Of a stretch of 64,000 nt of DNA, positions 1 to 8,965 are shown in pieces. Position 1 is the first letter of the stretch. Each line of letters starts with the position of its first letter. A model generated the notes under the pieces. The model made no database searches. It was not told where the DNA came from and saw only the letters and a list, made by a program, of their open reading frames with translations. The DNA comes from an uncultured Lachnospiraceae bacterium (GTDB taxonomy: Bacteria; Bacillota; Clostridia; Lachnospirales; Lachnospiraceae): positions 354,034 to 418,033 of the forward strand of contig CAKRVA010000002.1 of NCBI GenBank assembly GCA_934408585.1. Reading direction: 5' to 3'. A program made the position numbers and the translations under genes.

Positions 1-333
1 GATATGATTAGTACGGGACACGCAAGAGCATTAATCAGTATTGAAGATGCAGAACAGCAATATGCAATTGCTCAACAGATTTTTGATGAAAAATTGAGTG
101 TTCGTGATGTAGAAAAATTAGTAAAAAATCTTAATAAACCGGCAAAGCCAAAAAAAGTATCACAGACAGATAAGAGTCTGGATGCCGTTTATCAGGATAT
201 TGAAGAAAATTTGAAACAAAAACTTTCAACAAAGGTTTCCATTACATCAAAAGGAAATGGTGCCGGAAAAATTGAAATTGAATTTTACAGTCATGATGAT
301 TTGGAGAAACTGATGGACTTGTTATCCAAATAA
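1..333 (+). CDS. parB: ParB/Spo0J chromosome-partitioning protein, C-terminal part
   Basis: The last ~110 residues of a ParB-family protein; the reading frame is open to base 1, so the start lies upstream of the window. ParB binds parS sites near the replication origin and helps load SMC. Visible are the helical segment with GHARAL that follows the helix-turn-helix in this family, a lysine/proline-rich linker (KPAKPKK) and the small C-terminal dimerisation domain ending DLEKLMDLLSK. The DUF4446 gene begins about 26 bases after the stop, an order common near the origin in Lachnospiraceae. The family call is firm; nothing can be said of the missing N-terminal CTPase domain. Confidence 0.85.
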   Translation, partial: DMISTGHARALISIEDAEQQYAIAQQIFDEKLSVRDVEKLVKNLNKPAKPKKVSQTDKSLDAVYQDIEENLKQKLSTKVSITSKGNGAGKIEIEFYSHDDLEKLMDLLSK

Positions 334-359
334 GACATACGGAAGAAAGGTTGTTACGA

Positions 360-869
360 ATGAGTACATTTTTTTCAAATATAGGTATTGGTGAAATAGA
401 TTTAGGTATAGTTATTACAGTTCTTGCCGCTGTTCTATTAGTATCCATTATCTTGAATATAATTAACTTATGTGCAATAAACAAAACAAAAAAAGTTTAT
501 AAGAAATTCATGAAAGGCAAAAATGCGAAAAGCCTTGAAAATGAAATCATGGGCTTGTTTGAAGATAACAAGTTTATAAAAACATCAATTGAAAAAAACA
601 AAAAAGATATTCGGACCTTGTATCACAATATGGAATCTACTTTGCAAAAAGTGGGAATTATTAAATACGATGCATTTCAGCAGATGGGTGGAAGTTTAAG
701 CTTTTGCTTATGTCTTTTAGATGAAAATAACAATGGATTTATTTTGAATTCTGTTCATAGCACCGAAGGTTGTTATTCCTATACAAAGGTTATTTTAGAA
801 GGAAAATGTAAGATTGATTTAGGAAAAGAGGAAGAAGCAGCTTTAAAGATGGCAATGGGAGGCGAATAA
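360..869 (+). CDS. DUF4446 family membrane-anchored protein
   Basis: A 169-residue protein of the DUF4446 family, function unknown. One N-terminal membrane segment (about residues 11-34) is followed by a basic stretch (KKFMKGKNAKSLE), a short coiled-coil-like part, and the family's conserved end (VGIIKYDAF, GGSLSFCLCLLD, NGFILNSVHS). The ATG at 360 is preferred over an in-frame TTG at 351 because the ribosome site GGAAGAAAGG ends 9 bases before the ATG. The HD-GYP gene follows after a single base, so the two are probably co-transcribed. The cytoplasmic domain is most likely inside the cell, by the positive-inside rule. Confidence 0.8.
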   Translation: MSTFFSNIGIGEIDLGIVITVLAAVLLVSIILNIINLCAINKTKKVYKKFMKGKNAKSLENEIMGLFEDNKFIKTSIEKNKKDIRTLYHNMESTLQKVGIIKYDAFQQMGGSLSFCLCLLDENNNGFILNSVHSTEGCYSYTKVILEGKCKIDLGKEEEAALKMAMGGE

Positions 870-870
870 T

Positions 871-1899
871 TTGAAATTGCGTAAGGTTTGTGACTTAAAA
901 GGTGGAGAGGTATTGGCAAAAGCAATTCTTACCACCGATTACAGAATCCTGTTATCAGAGGAAACAACATTACGTCCTGAATATATTGAAAAAATAAAAG
1001 ACCTTGGTATTACAGAGGTTTACATCAAAGAGCAGGAACTGGTACTTGCTCAGGAAGTCCTATTATTAAAATCGGAACTGGAAGAGTCTTTCAAACAAAA
1101 AGTAAAGACGGTAATTGAAAAACACACATACAATAATAGTCAGGAACTCATGGAGCTTGCTAATACCGCAGACCATATTATTGATAATATTTTGGAAGAG
1201 AATGAAGTGGTTGAAAAAATATTTGATATCCGTGAAAGAAGCTCCGATATTTATGAACATTCCATAAGTTTGTGTTCACTTGCAACACTAACCGCTTTAC
1301 GAATGAAGCTTTCCATGGAACGAGTACATGACATTGGTGTCGGTTCTTTGCTTCATGATTTAGGATTACGATATCTGACCATAAATTATGAAAATCAAAA
1401 TCTGGATTCGTTATCAAAAGTAGAGCTTGCGGAATATATGAAGCATCCGGTATATGGCTATTGGGCAGTAAAGAATGAATCCTGGATTTCAAATATTGGA
1501 AAAAGCATCATATTATATCATCATGAAAGAATTGATGGTTCCGGGTATCCGCTTAAGGCAAAAGAAATTCCGGTCGAAGCAGCAATTGTTGGTGTTTGTG
1601 ATGCATTTGACGAAATGATTTGTGGAATTGGATGTAAAAGAGTAAAAGTTTACGAAGCAGTTGAATATATGAAAACATATCGGGGAAGTAAATTTCCAAA
1701 GGATATTGTAGATACCTTTTTGGAATTTACAGCGGTATATCCGGTAGGTAGTAAGGTTTTGCTGACGGATAACCGGATTGGAAGTGTCATTCGCCAGAAC
1801 AAAGAATTTCCAAACCGGCCGGTCGTTCAGTTAAATAACAAAGAAATTGTTGATTTAATTAAGATAAACAATGTATTTATTGAAAAAGTTTTGGAATAA
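871..1899 (+). CDS. HD-GYP domain phosphodiesterase-like protein
   Basis: A 342-residue protein with a C-terminal HD-GYP domain, the fold that hydrolyses cyclic di-GMP and related messengers. The HD motif sits in LLHDLG (about residue 158) and the GYP signature in HHERIDGSGYP (about residue 218), followed by DAFDEM. The N-terminal ~100 residues resemble the segment that precedes many clostridial HD-GYP domains and contain no membrane segment. The start is TTG at 871 with a GGGAGG site just upstream. It lies between DUF4446 and serS in one probable transcript. Cyclic di-GMP hydrolysis is a family inference; the substrate cannot be read from the sequence. Confidence 0.8.
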   Translation: MKLRKVCDLKGGEVLAKAILTTDYRILLSEETTLRPEYIEKIKDLGITEVYIKEQELVLAQEVLLLKSELEESFKQKVKTVIEKHTYNNSQELMELANTADHIIDNILEENEVVEKIFDIRERSSDIYEHSISLCSLATLTALRMKLSMERVHDIGVGSLLHDLGLRYLTINYENQNLDSLSKVELAEYMKHPVYGYWAVKNESWISNIGKSIILYHHERIDGSGYPLKAKEIPVEAAIVGVCDAFDEMICGIGCKRVKVYEAVEYMKTYRGSKFPKDIVDTFLEFTAVYPVGSKVLLTDNRIGSVIRQNKEFPNRPVVQLNNKEIVDLIKINNVFIEKVLE

Positions 1900-1918
1900 T
1901 TATTAGGAGGAAGATACC

Positions 1919-3196
1919 ATGATAGACATTAAATTTTTAAGAGAAAATCCGGAGGTAGTAAAAGAAAACATCCGAAAGAAATTTCAGGATTCCAAGCTTG
2001 GCCTGGTAGATGAAGTAATTGCCCTGGATTTGGAAAGCCGCAAGACTCAGCAGGAAGCAGATGATCTTCGTGCAAATCGAAATAAGATTTCCAAGGAAAT
2101 CGGCGGTCTTATGGCAAAAGGATTGAAGGAAGAAGCCGAGCAGAAAAAAGCAGAGGTTGCTGCCGGAGCAAAAAGATTGGTAGAACTGGAAGAAAAAGAA
2201 AAGGAATTGGAAGAAAAAATCACTAAAATTATGATGACCATTCCTAATATCATTGATCCAAGTGTACCAATTGGTAAGGATGATACGGAAAATGTTGAGG
2301 TAACAAGATATGGTGAACCGGTTGTTCCTGATTTTGAAGTACCTTATCATACCGATATTATGGAACGATTAAATGGAATTGATTTGGATAGTGCCAGAAA
2401 GGTTGCCGGAAATGGTTTTTACTATTTGATGGGTGACATTGCAAGATTACATTCTGCAGTTATTTCTTATGCACGTGATTTCATGATTGACCGTGGATTT
2501 ACTTATTGTGTACCACCTTTCATGATTCGCAGCAATGTTGTTACAGGTGTTATGAGCTTTTCCGAAATGGATGCCATGATGTATAAGATTGAAGGAGAAG
2601 ATTTGTATCTGATCGGAACTTCAGAACATTCCATGATTGGTAAGTTTATTGATACCATTATTCCGGAAGAAGAATTACCGAAAACACTTACCAGCTACTC
2701 TCCATGTTTCCGTAAGGAAAAAGGAGCACATGGTTTGGAAGAACGTGGTGTTTATCGTATTCATCAGTTTGAAAAACAGGAAATGATTGTTGTTTGTAAG
2801 CCGGAAGAATCTGCAATGTGGTTTGATAAATTATGGCAGAATACCGTAGACTTGTTCCGTTCCATGGATATCCCGGTTAGAACGATTGAATGTTGTTCCG
2901 GTGACTTGGCAGACTTAAAAGTAAAATCTTATGACGTAGAAGCTTGGTCTCCAAGACAGAAGAAATATTTTGAAGTAGGTAGCTGCTCCAACTTGGGAGA
3001 TGCACAGGCAAGAAGATTAAAAATTCGTGTAAATGGCGAAAAAGGAAAATATTTTGCACATACCTTAAATAATACAGTAGTTGCACCTCCGAGAATGCTG
3101 ATTGCATTTTTAGAGAATAATCTTCAGGCAGATGGTTCGATTCGTATTCCTGAGGTTCTTCGTCCATATATGGGTGGAAAATCTGAAATTCGTTAA
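1919..3196 (+). CDS. serS: Seryl-tRNA synthetase
   Basis: A class II aminoacyl-tRNA synthetase of 425 residues, the normal length, which charges tRNA-Ser with serine (and tRNA-Sec where present). The long antiparallel coiled-coil arm that contacts the tRNA variable arm occupies about residues 27-105. Motif 2 is visible as FRKEKGAHG...RIHQFEK and motif 3 as NNTVVAPPRMLIAFLEN. An AGGAGG site sits 7 bases before the ATG. Only 19 bases separate it from the HD-GYP gene, so there is no room for a T-box leader and it is probably expressed from an upstream promoter. Confidence 0.97.
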   Translation: MIDIKFLRENPEVVKENIRKKFQDSKLGLVDEVIALDLESRKTQQEADDLRANRNKISKEIGGLMAKGLKEEAEQKKAEVAAGAKRLVELEEKEKELEEKITKIMMTIPNIIDPSVPIGKDDTENVEVTRYGEPVVPDFEVPYHTDIMERLNGIDLDSARKVAGNGFYYLMGDIARLHSAVISYARDFMIDRGFTYCVPPFMIRSNVVTGVMSFSEMDAMMYKIEGEDLYLIGTSEHSMIGKFIDTIIPEEELPKTLTSYSPCFRKEKGAHGLEERGVYRIHQFEKQEMIVVCKPEESAMWFDKLWQNTVDLFRSMDIPVRTIECCSGDLADLKVKSYDVEAWSPRQKKYFEVGSCSNLGDAQARRLKIRVNGEKGKYFAHTLNNTVVAPPRMLIAFLENNLQADGSIRIPEVLRPYMGGKSEIR

Positions 3197-3232
3197 GAAA
3201 GTAAAAATATAAAATAAAAGGAGGTGAATTCT

Positions 3233-4114
3233 TTGCATAAATATATGAGAGCTATCGGTTTCAGCAAAATGAAAAACCGAAAAGAATTACAAAGCCTTTT
3301 AACCGATGTCGTTGTTGAAGGTACTGAGCGCGCATATACATCAAATGGTGAAGAAACACTTTTGGCTTCCTTTAGCAAGGAATTCGCCCCTAATATTGGA
3401 ATTACGGTTTGTGGAGAATTTGATTCTGATGACAAATTTGTGTATGAATATTATTTCCCATTTTTAAAGGGGAGTAATGTAACCACACAGGAGGATGTTT
3501 CTATTGAACGTCATGCGGCATTACAATCGTATGCCGGCGTCTGCGATGATGTCAGAATTGGTGTTTCCCTGATTTTTTACTTACAAAACATGATTCCGTA
3601 CGTCAAAGCAAAAAACTCCGATATGTTACCAATCCGGGGTACAACTTTGACATTATCTGCACTTTCATTAAGTGGTACCATTATGATGCCATTGAAAAAA
3701 ACAGAAAAGGATTTGATTAAGAATCAGCAGACGCTCCATAACAGAAGCCAGCTTCTTAATGCTGCCCGGAAGGGAGATGAAGAGGCAATCGAGAGCTTAA
3801 CGCTTGATGATATGGATACTTATACTGCAATTTCCAAGAAAATTCATAAAGAAGATGTATTCAGCCTGGTTGATACGTACTTTATGCCATACGGCGTGGA
3901 GTGTGATCAGTATTCGGTACTTGGAGAAATTGTAGAGTTTTATTTTACAAAAAATTCACTCACAAATGAAGAAATATGTGTTATGATATTAAATTGTAAT
4001 GATTTACAATTTGATGTATGTATCAATAAAGAAGATTTGTATGGAGAACCTGCGGTAGGTCGTCGTTTTAAAGGAACCATCTGGATGCAGGGCTTCATTA
4101 ATTTTCCGATGTGA
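3233..4114 (+). CDS. DUF3881 family protein
   Basis: A 293-residue soluble protein of unknown function, recognisable as DUF3881 by its opening MHKYMRAIGFSKMKNRKEL and by FFLKGS-like central motifs; the family is largely restricted to Lachnospiraceae. The start is placed at TTG 3233, 7 bases after AAGGAGG. The GTG at 3224 overlaps that ribosome site and so cannot be used with it. No membrane segments or known catalytic motif are visible. It follows serS by about 36 bases and may be part of the same transcript; tRNA-Arg lies 8 bases downstream. Confidence 0.75.
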   Translation: MHKYMRAIGFSKMKNRKELQSLLTDVVVEGTERAYTSNGEETLLASFSKEFAPNIGITVCGEFDSDDKFVYEYYFPFLKGSNVTTQEDVSIERHAALQSYAGVCDDVRIGVSLIFYLQNMIPYVKAKNSDMLPIRGTTLTLSALSLSGTIMMPLKKTEKDLIKNQQTLHNRSQLLNAARKGDEEAIESLTLDDMDTYTAISKKIHKEDVFSLVDTYFMPYGVECDQYSVLGEIVEFYFTKNSLTNEEICVMILNCNDLQFDVCINKEDLYGEPAVGRRFKGTIWMQGFINFPM

Positions 4115-4122
4115 TACCATTT

Positions 4123-4194
4123 GTTCTCATAGTTAAATGGATATAACAAGCGCCTCCTAAGCGCTAGTTGTGGGTTCGATTCCCGCTGGGAACA
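4123..4194 (+). tRNA. tRNA-Arg (anticodon CCT)
   Basis: A full cloverleaf can be folded by hand. The acceptor stem is GTTCTCA (4123-4129) with TGGGAAC (4187-4193). The D stem GTTA/TAAC is at 4132-4147. The anticodon stem AGCGC/GCGCT (4149-4165) encloses the loop CTCCTAA with anticodon CCT at 4156-4158. The T stem GTGGG/CCCGC encloses TTCGATT. The discriminator base is A; CCA is not encoded. It reads AGG codons. It sits 8 bases after the DUF3881 stop codon. Confidence 0.93.
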
Positions 4195-4218
4195 TGCGCG
4201 AAAGCTACAAAGCTATGC

Positions 4219-4282
4219 AAAACAAAAGAAAGAGAAACTACTTTGTAAATAGGATTATCGTAGTTTCTCTTTCTTTTGTTTT
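4219..4282. terminator. Large perfect inverted repeat, bidirectional terminator
   Basis: A perfect 23-base inverted repeat (arms 4219-4241 and 4260-4282, 18-base loop), A-rich on the left and T-rich on the right, lies between the tRNA-Arg and the convergent sugar operon. It can form an intrinsic terminator on either strand and would end both converging transcripts. Confidence 0.85.
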
Positions 4283-4302
4283 ATAATATGCTGTAGTTGA
4301 AA

Positions 4303-4944
4303 TTAAAGCACAATATCTTTTAAATCAGAAAAAGTTGTGATAGGGTAATCAGTTTTTTCAAAAAGAGCAGCATCTCCGATTCCGGCAGCCTTCATTCCAC
4401 CACTTTTTGCTGCTTCTATTCCGGCAACTGCATCCTCAACCACTAGACAATCCTGTGGTTGCAGAGCAATGTACTCTGCAGCTTTTAGGAATACCTCAGG
4501 ATTTGGTTTTGATTTTGTAATGTTTGTTCCATCGGAAACCGCATCAAATACGTCATCCAGACCAACCTGCTTTAAGATATATTTTGTATTCTTACTAGAA
4601 GAACCAATAGCAATCTTAATGCCTGCAGCTTTTAATGTTGCTAAGGTATCACGAACCTCAGCGGTTACATCATTCGGTGTTAAACTCTTCAATTCATCTT
4701 TATAGTAGTTATTTTTTTCTTCTGCCAGCATTTCCTTTTCTTTTTGGGAAAGTGTCGCTCCATGGTAGTTTCTTAAAATAATCTCAAGGCTTTCCATTCT
4801 GTTTACGCCACGGAGTAGATTGTTAATTTCTTCATTAAAGAGAATGCCGCGCTCATCGGCTATTTTCTTCCATGCACGATAATGTAGCTTGTCCGTATGA
4901 ACTAGTACCCCATCTAAATCAAATATAATTCCTTTAAATTTCAT
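4303..4944 (-). CDS. pgmB: Beta-phosphoglucomutase
   Basis: A HAD-superfamily enzyme of 213 residues, close to the usual ~220 for beta-phosphoglucomutase, which interconverts beta-glucose-1-phosphate and glucose-6-phosphate in the cytoplasm. The nucleophile and acid/base aspartates are in FDLDGVL, followed by HYRAWK and the cap-domain RGVNRMES. GSSSKN and the terminal VVEDAVAGIEAAK are the other HAD motifs. The start overlaps the end of the esterase gene by 11 bases (last gene of the operon), with a GGAGGGA ribosome site. Its pairing with a GH65 phosphorylase explains its role: it uses the beta-glucose-1-phosphate that enzyme releases. Confidence 0.92.
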   Translation of the reverse strand: MKFKGIIFDLDGVLVHTDKLHYRAWKKIADERGILFNEEINNLLRGVNRMESLEIILRNYHGATLSQKEKEMLAEEKNNYYKDELKSLTPNDVTAEVRDTLATLKAAGIKIAIGSSSKNTKYILKQVGLDDVFDAVSDGTNITKSKPNPEVFLKAAEYIALQPQDCLVVEDAVAGIEAAKSGGMKAAGIGDAALFEKTDYPITTFSDLKDIVL

Positions 4945-5767
4945 CTTTTCCCTCCAAATCCGCTATCCATTTTCCAGCTAATGCAATCCAATCTTGACAA
5001 CGTTTCTGAAGACCGAAACCATTATTGGCAACTTGAGTCTCTTCATTGGCAAGAGATAGTCCATGCAGTCCCTCTGGGAAAATGTGAACTTCCACGGAAA
5101 CCTGATTCTTTACCAGCTCTTCCATAAACATCAGTGTATTCTGAACTGGCACTGATTGGTCGGTTAAGGTGTGCCAAACAAATACCGGCGGCACATGTTT
5201 TCCAACTTGATGTTCCAGACTTAACAGATTTTCTAAGTCTTTACTTTTTTTCGTTCCCATCAGATTTTCAATACTGCCCCGATGTGCATATTTTCCGGAG
5301 GTAATAACAGGATAGGAAAGCAGTAATCCATTTGGTCGTATTTGCTCAGCGATAAGTCCTGTTTCTTTTGTAAGCCAATCTTTATTCCAAAAGACACCAA
5401 GACTTGTTGCAAGATGACCGCCAGCAGAAAATCCAGATACAATAATTTTATTCGAGTTAATATGGTATTCTTTTGCGTGCTCCCTTAAATATGCTACACT
5501 CCATGCCAGTTCACAGAGGGATTGCGGAAATTCAGTCGGAGCTACACTGTAGCGTAGGACGCAGGCATGAAATCCTCTGGCAATATATTGTACTGCGACT
5601 GCCTCTGCCTCACGGTCAGAGGTAAATTCATAGCCACCGCCCGGACAAATAATTATCAGTGGGCGGGTACGATTGCTGTCAATTTCTTCATAATTATCTA
5701 AAATGTATGTATACAATTTGGCATCGGTTGCCTTTGGTGTCTGAACCGAAATTACGTTATATTTCAT
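4934..5767 (-). CDS. Alpha/beta-hydrolase, probable carbohydrate esterase
   Basis: A 277-residue cytoplasmic alpha/beta-hydrolase of the acetyl-esterase/dienelactone-hydrolase type. The oxyanion-hole sequence is IICPGGGY (about residue 40), the nucleophilic serine is in GFSAGGH, and the acid and base are probably in HTLTDQSVPV and EGLHGLS near the end. No signal peptide is present. It lies between the GH65 phosphorylase gene (26-base gap) and pgmB (11-base overlap), so it may remove acyl groups from the imported sugar before or after phosphorolysis. The exact substrate is not visible; a general acetyl-esterase is the alternative. Confidence 0.78.
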   Translation of the reverse strand: MKYNVISVQTPKATDAKLYTYILDNYEEIDSNRTRPLIIICPGGGYEFTSDREAEAVAVQYIARGFHACVLRYSVAPTEFPQSLCELAWSVAYLREHAKEYHINSNKIIVSGFSAGGHLATSLGVFWNKDWLTKETGLIAEQIRPNGLLLSYPVITSGKYAHRGSIENLMGTKKSKDLENLLSLEHQVGKHVPPVFVWHTLTDQSVPVQNTLMFMEELVKNQVSVEVHIFPEGLHGLSLANEETQVANNGFGLQKRCQDWIALAGKWIADLEGKDEI

Positions 5768-5793
5768 AACTTCACCTTCTTTTTGTTTCTTCC

Positions 5794-8103
5794 TTAATCT
5801 TCTTGATAAGGTACCTCCACTTTCCCGTTAGATGTTTCTAACATATACTCTTTTTCATATAATACTACGGTAATGGCTGTACCATCTAACTGTTCAACAC
5901 TGCAGGTTTCTTTATTTATGCTGATCTCTAAAAGGCTTCCATGATAACGAATGCGGAAATGATATCCCTGCCAGTTTTCTGGTAAAGTCGGTGCTAAAAA
6001 AAGCTTATCCTCTTCTGCTTGCACTCTCGCAAATCCATTGACAATTGCCATATAACTTCCACCCATATTTGCTGCATGAATTCCATCCTTGCTATTTTTG
6101 TGGGTATTTAAAAGATCCATTTTTGCAGAATCGCCAAAGTAATAATATGCCTTATCCTTTAAACCCAGGCGGGATGCCATAATACTGAATACGCAAGTAG
6201 AGAGGGAAGAGTCATGGGTTGTAATTTTTTCATAGTAGAGGAAAGATTTCTTTTCTGTCTCTTTGCTTTGATAATCTGAAAAGAGATAATGCGCCAGCAC
6301 AGTATCTGCCTGCTTACATACTTGATAGCGATATAAATGTAATGGATGGTAATGTAGTAATAAAGGAAACTCTTCCTGTGGCGTATGCTCTAAATCCCAA
6401 ATCGGTTTTTGTAAAAAAGAGTCGTCTTGCGGATTGATACCTAGTTTCTCATCATATGGAAGATACATTTTCTCTTCCGCATCTTTCATTGCTTGAAGTT
6501 CTTCTTCTGTCAGGTCATTTTCTTTCACAAACTTTTGGTAAGCATCCTTTTCCTCTGCCAATCGTTTGATGAATTTCAGACACCACTGCATGCTGTATTT
6601 TGCGCTGGCATTGGTATAGTAATTGTTATTAACCATGCAGGTATATTCGTCTGGTCCGGTAACACAGTTGATAATAAAATGGTCTTTATAGTAATTTCCT
6701 ACATCCAACCATAGACGATTGGTTTCTAAAAGAATCTTTAACCCCATTTCTTTAATAAATTCCCAGTCTCCGCTGGTTTTATAGTAAAGAATTATGGCAT
6801 ATGCAATATCTCCATCAATATGATACTGTGCAGTTCCAGATGGAAAATAGCCGGAGCATTCCTTTCCGGTAATGGTTCGCCAGGGATACAGAGCACCTTT
6901 TTTATGTCCTAACAAAGTCGCATTCTCTTTGGCTTTTCCCAATGTCTTATAACGGTACTCTAAAAGTTTTCTTGCAATTGCCGGATTGGTCATGGCAAAA
7001 TATGGAACCATAAACATTTCCGTATCCCAAAAATAATGTCCCTCATAGCCTTCACCACTTAAGCCTTTAGCTGCAATACTGGAATATTCGTCATAACCTG
7101 CTGACTGCAGAAGTTGATACATATTAAAGCAGAGTGATTCATTTAAATCTTTGTCTCCAATAATTTCCATGGAGGAATTGTTCCAGAACTCTTTTAAGTA
7201 TTCTTGTTGCTTTTTATAATAAGTAGCGATTCCATGCTCTACTACTTTGGAAAGTTTTTCATCTGCTGTTTTTTTACAATCTTCTTCTCTGGTAGAATCT
7301 GTAAAAATGCTGTATTTTATAATTCTTACTTCGTCTCCCGGTTTTATATTAAAACAGTAGCTTACGTCTAGTGCATGCGCTACCTCGTCATAGGTCATTA
7401 CTTGGGAAGGCTGGCGTTTTTGATTAATAGTTACCACATTTGCTACTGCACTTGCTACTTTAAGATGACTCTCAATCGTAGAACATACTAAACATGCTCC
7501 ACATTCACATATGTGAACATCTTCTTTTTTCAAATGATTGTGACTCTCGCCAGCAAGTCTTGGATCTTTTGGATTAAAATAATTTTTAACCAATCCCATA
7601 TGTTTTGAATGTATCTCTACGGTTCCTGCAAAATTGATAGATTGAAAACAGTAATCAATGGTAAAAAGAGAACGTTCTTCAAAAGAAGCCATTCTAGTAA
7701 TATTAAAATGAAGCTGCTTGCCTTTTTTACTTGTCCAATCTACCTCACGCCTGGTAATTCCTTTTTCCATATCTAGTGTTCTTACATAACGACAGTTTGG
7801 GTCATCTATCATGGAAAATTTTTGTCCATCAAATACCACTTCAATGGTCTGGGTATCTGCGACATTTAACATGCTTTCTTTATCTTCTACGAGATTACAC
7901 AATTTTTCTGCCTGTTTCATTGGCGCAATATCATAAAAACCGTTAATATACATGCCACGCATGGTATCATAGTCTGTAGGAACACCTTCTTCTAAGGTTC
8001 CACGTACCCCGATGTATCCGTTTGCATTATGGAAAATGGTTTCCTGCAGTTGTAGATTCTTCTCATTTGTCCCAATTCCTGTAATCTGATAAATTTTATT
8101 CAT
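5794..8103 (-). CDS. GH65 disaccharide phosphorylase
   Basis: A cytoplasmic 769-residue glycoside hydrolase family 65 protein, the family of maltose, kojibiose, nigerose and trehalose phosphorylases, which cleave an alpha-glucoside with phosphate to give beta-glucose-1-phosphate. Visible landmarks are the N-terminal beta-sandwich (NGYIGVRGTLEEG), the start of the (alpha/alpha)6 barrel (GHYFWDTEMFMVPY), and the catalytic-acid region TGPDEYT, where the glutamate is the expected general acid. HAANMGGSY and a C-terminal beta domain follow. Length fits the bacterial phosphorylases. The substrate cannot be decided from these motifs. It sits in an operon with pgmB and an ABC importer. Confidence 0.9.
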   Translation of the reverse strand: MNKIYQITGIGTNEKNLQLQETIFHNANGYIGVRGTLEEGVPTDYDTMRGMYINGFYDIAPMKQAEKLCNLVEDKESMLNVADTQTIEVVFDGQKFSMIDDPNCRYVRTLDMEKGITRREVDWTSKKGKQLHFNITRMASFEERSLFTIDYCFQSINFAGTVEIHSKHMGLVKNYFNPKDPRLAGESHNHLKKEDVHICECGACLVCSTIESHLKVASAVANVVTINQKRQPSQVMTYDEVAHALDVSYCFNIKPGDEVRIIKYSIFTDSTREEDCKKTADEKLSKVVEHGIATYYKKQQEYLKEFWNNSSMEIIGDKDLNESLCFNMYQLLQSAGYDEYSSIAAKGLSGEGYEGHYFWDTEMFMVPYFAMTNPAIARKLLEYRYKTLGKAKENATLLGHKKGALYPWRTITGKECSGYFPSGTAQYHIDGDIAYAIILYYKTSGDWEFIKEMGLKILLETNRLWLDVGNYYKDHFIINCVTGPDEYTCMVNNNYYTNASAKYSMQWCLKFIKRLAEEKDAYQKFVKENDLTEEELQAMKDAEEKMYLPYDEKLGINPQDDSFLQKPIWDLEHTPQEEFPLLLHYHPLHLYRYQVCKQADTVLAHYLFSDYQSKETEKKSFLYYEKITTHDSSLSTCVFSIMASRLGLKDKAYYYFGDSAKMDLLNTHKNSKDGIHAANMGGSYMAIVNGFARVQAEEDKLFLAPTLPENWQGYHFRIRYHGSLLEISINKETCSVEQLDGTAITVVLYEKEYMLETSNGKVEVPYQED

Positions 8104-8116
8104 AAAAGTTCTCCTT

Positions 8117-8965
8117 TTAACCTTTTACAGCTCCTGCTGCAACACCTTTGATAATATGTTTTTGGCAAAGTAAATAGAAAATAATAACTGGAATGATCGT
8201 AAAGGTCAGTGCTGCCATTGCCATATTCCACTCAATGGTATATTGTCCAAAGAATAGAGACATTGCCAGTGGAATGGTTTTATTTTTAATACTGGTCAAT
8301 GTTAGAGAGGGTAATAAGTAGTCGTTCCAAATCCAAATTACATCTAGAATAGTTACAGTTACAGTAATGGACTTTAAAATAGGAAATACAATTCTCCAGA
8401 ATAATTGCCAGGTGTTACATCCATCGATAATTGCCGCTTCCTCTAGGGATACCGGAACAGAGGATTTAATAAATCCGTGAAATAAGAATACACCCATGCC
8501 GGCTCCAAAACCTACATACATAAAAATTAATCCACCTAAGGAATCTTTAAACGGAATACCAAACAATTTACCGAATCTGTTCATTTCTTGCATCAATGGC
8601 ATCATAATAGTCTGGAACGGAATCAGCATTGTAAGAATCAGCAGATTATATAAAAATTTACTTAATTTATTATTGGAGCGAACAAACATCCACGCTGTCA
8701 TTGCACTCAATAATACGATAATTCCTACTGCGATTACAGTTACGATGATTGAATTTTTAAAAGCCATCAGAAAGTCCATTTTCTTTAAGGCACCCTGAAA
8801 ATATTGCAGGGTAAAATGCTTTGGAAATGCAAAAATATTTTCATATAACTCCGCACGGCTCTTAAAAGCATTTATAATTACCATATATACCGGAATCAGC
8901 CATATACAGCACAACAATATTACCAAAACATTTGCAACTACTTTTCCAACGGAATTTTTTTTCAT
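8117..8965 (-). CDS. Carbohydrate ABC transporter permease (MalG type)
   Basis: A 282-residue inner-membrane permease with about six transmembrane helices; the first is VVANVLVILLCCIWLIPVYM. The EAA-loop that contacts the ATPase is visible as EEAAIIDGCNTWQLFWRIVFPILK. It belongs to the MalG/CUT1 family, which imports oligosaccharides. Its ATG overlaps the last base of the partner permease stop codon, and 13 bases separate it from the GH65 gene. No ATP-binding subunit is encoded in this operon; CUT1 systems often share an MsmK/UgpC-like ATPase encoded elsewhere. Confidence 0.93.
   Translation of the reverse strand: MKKNSVGKVVANVLVILLCCIWLIPVYMVIINAFKSRAELYENIFAFPKHFTLQYFQGALKKMDFLMAFKNSIIVTVIAVGIIVLLSAMTAWMFVRSNNKLSKFLYNLLILTMLIPFQTIMMPLMQEMNRFGKLFGIPFKDSLGGLIFMYVGFGAGMGVFLFHGFIKSSVPVSLEEAAIIDGCNTWQLFWRIVFPILKSITVTVTILDVIWIWNDYLLPSLTLTSIKNKTIPLAMSLFFGQYTIEWNMAMAALTFTIIPVIIFYLLCQKHIIKGVAAGAVKG

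Noticed and set aside
1900..1918. T-box leader for serS
   Set aside because: Only 19 bases separate serS from the gene before, too few for a T-box.
3224..3232. GTG start for the DUF3881 protein
   Set aside because: The codon overlaps the AAGGAGG ribosome site, and homologues start MHKY, which fits TTG 3233.
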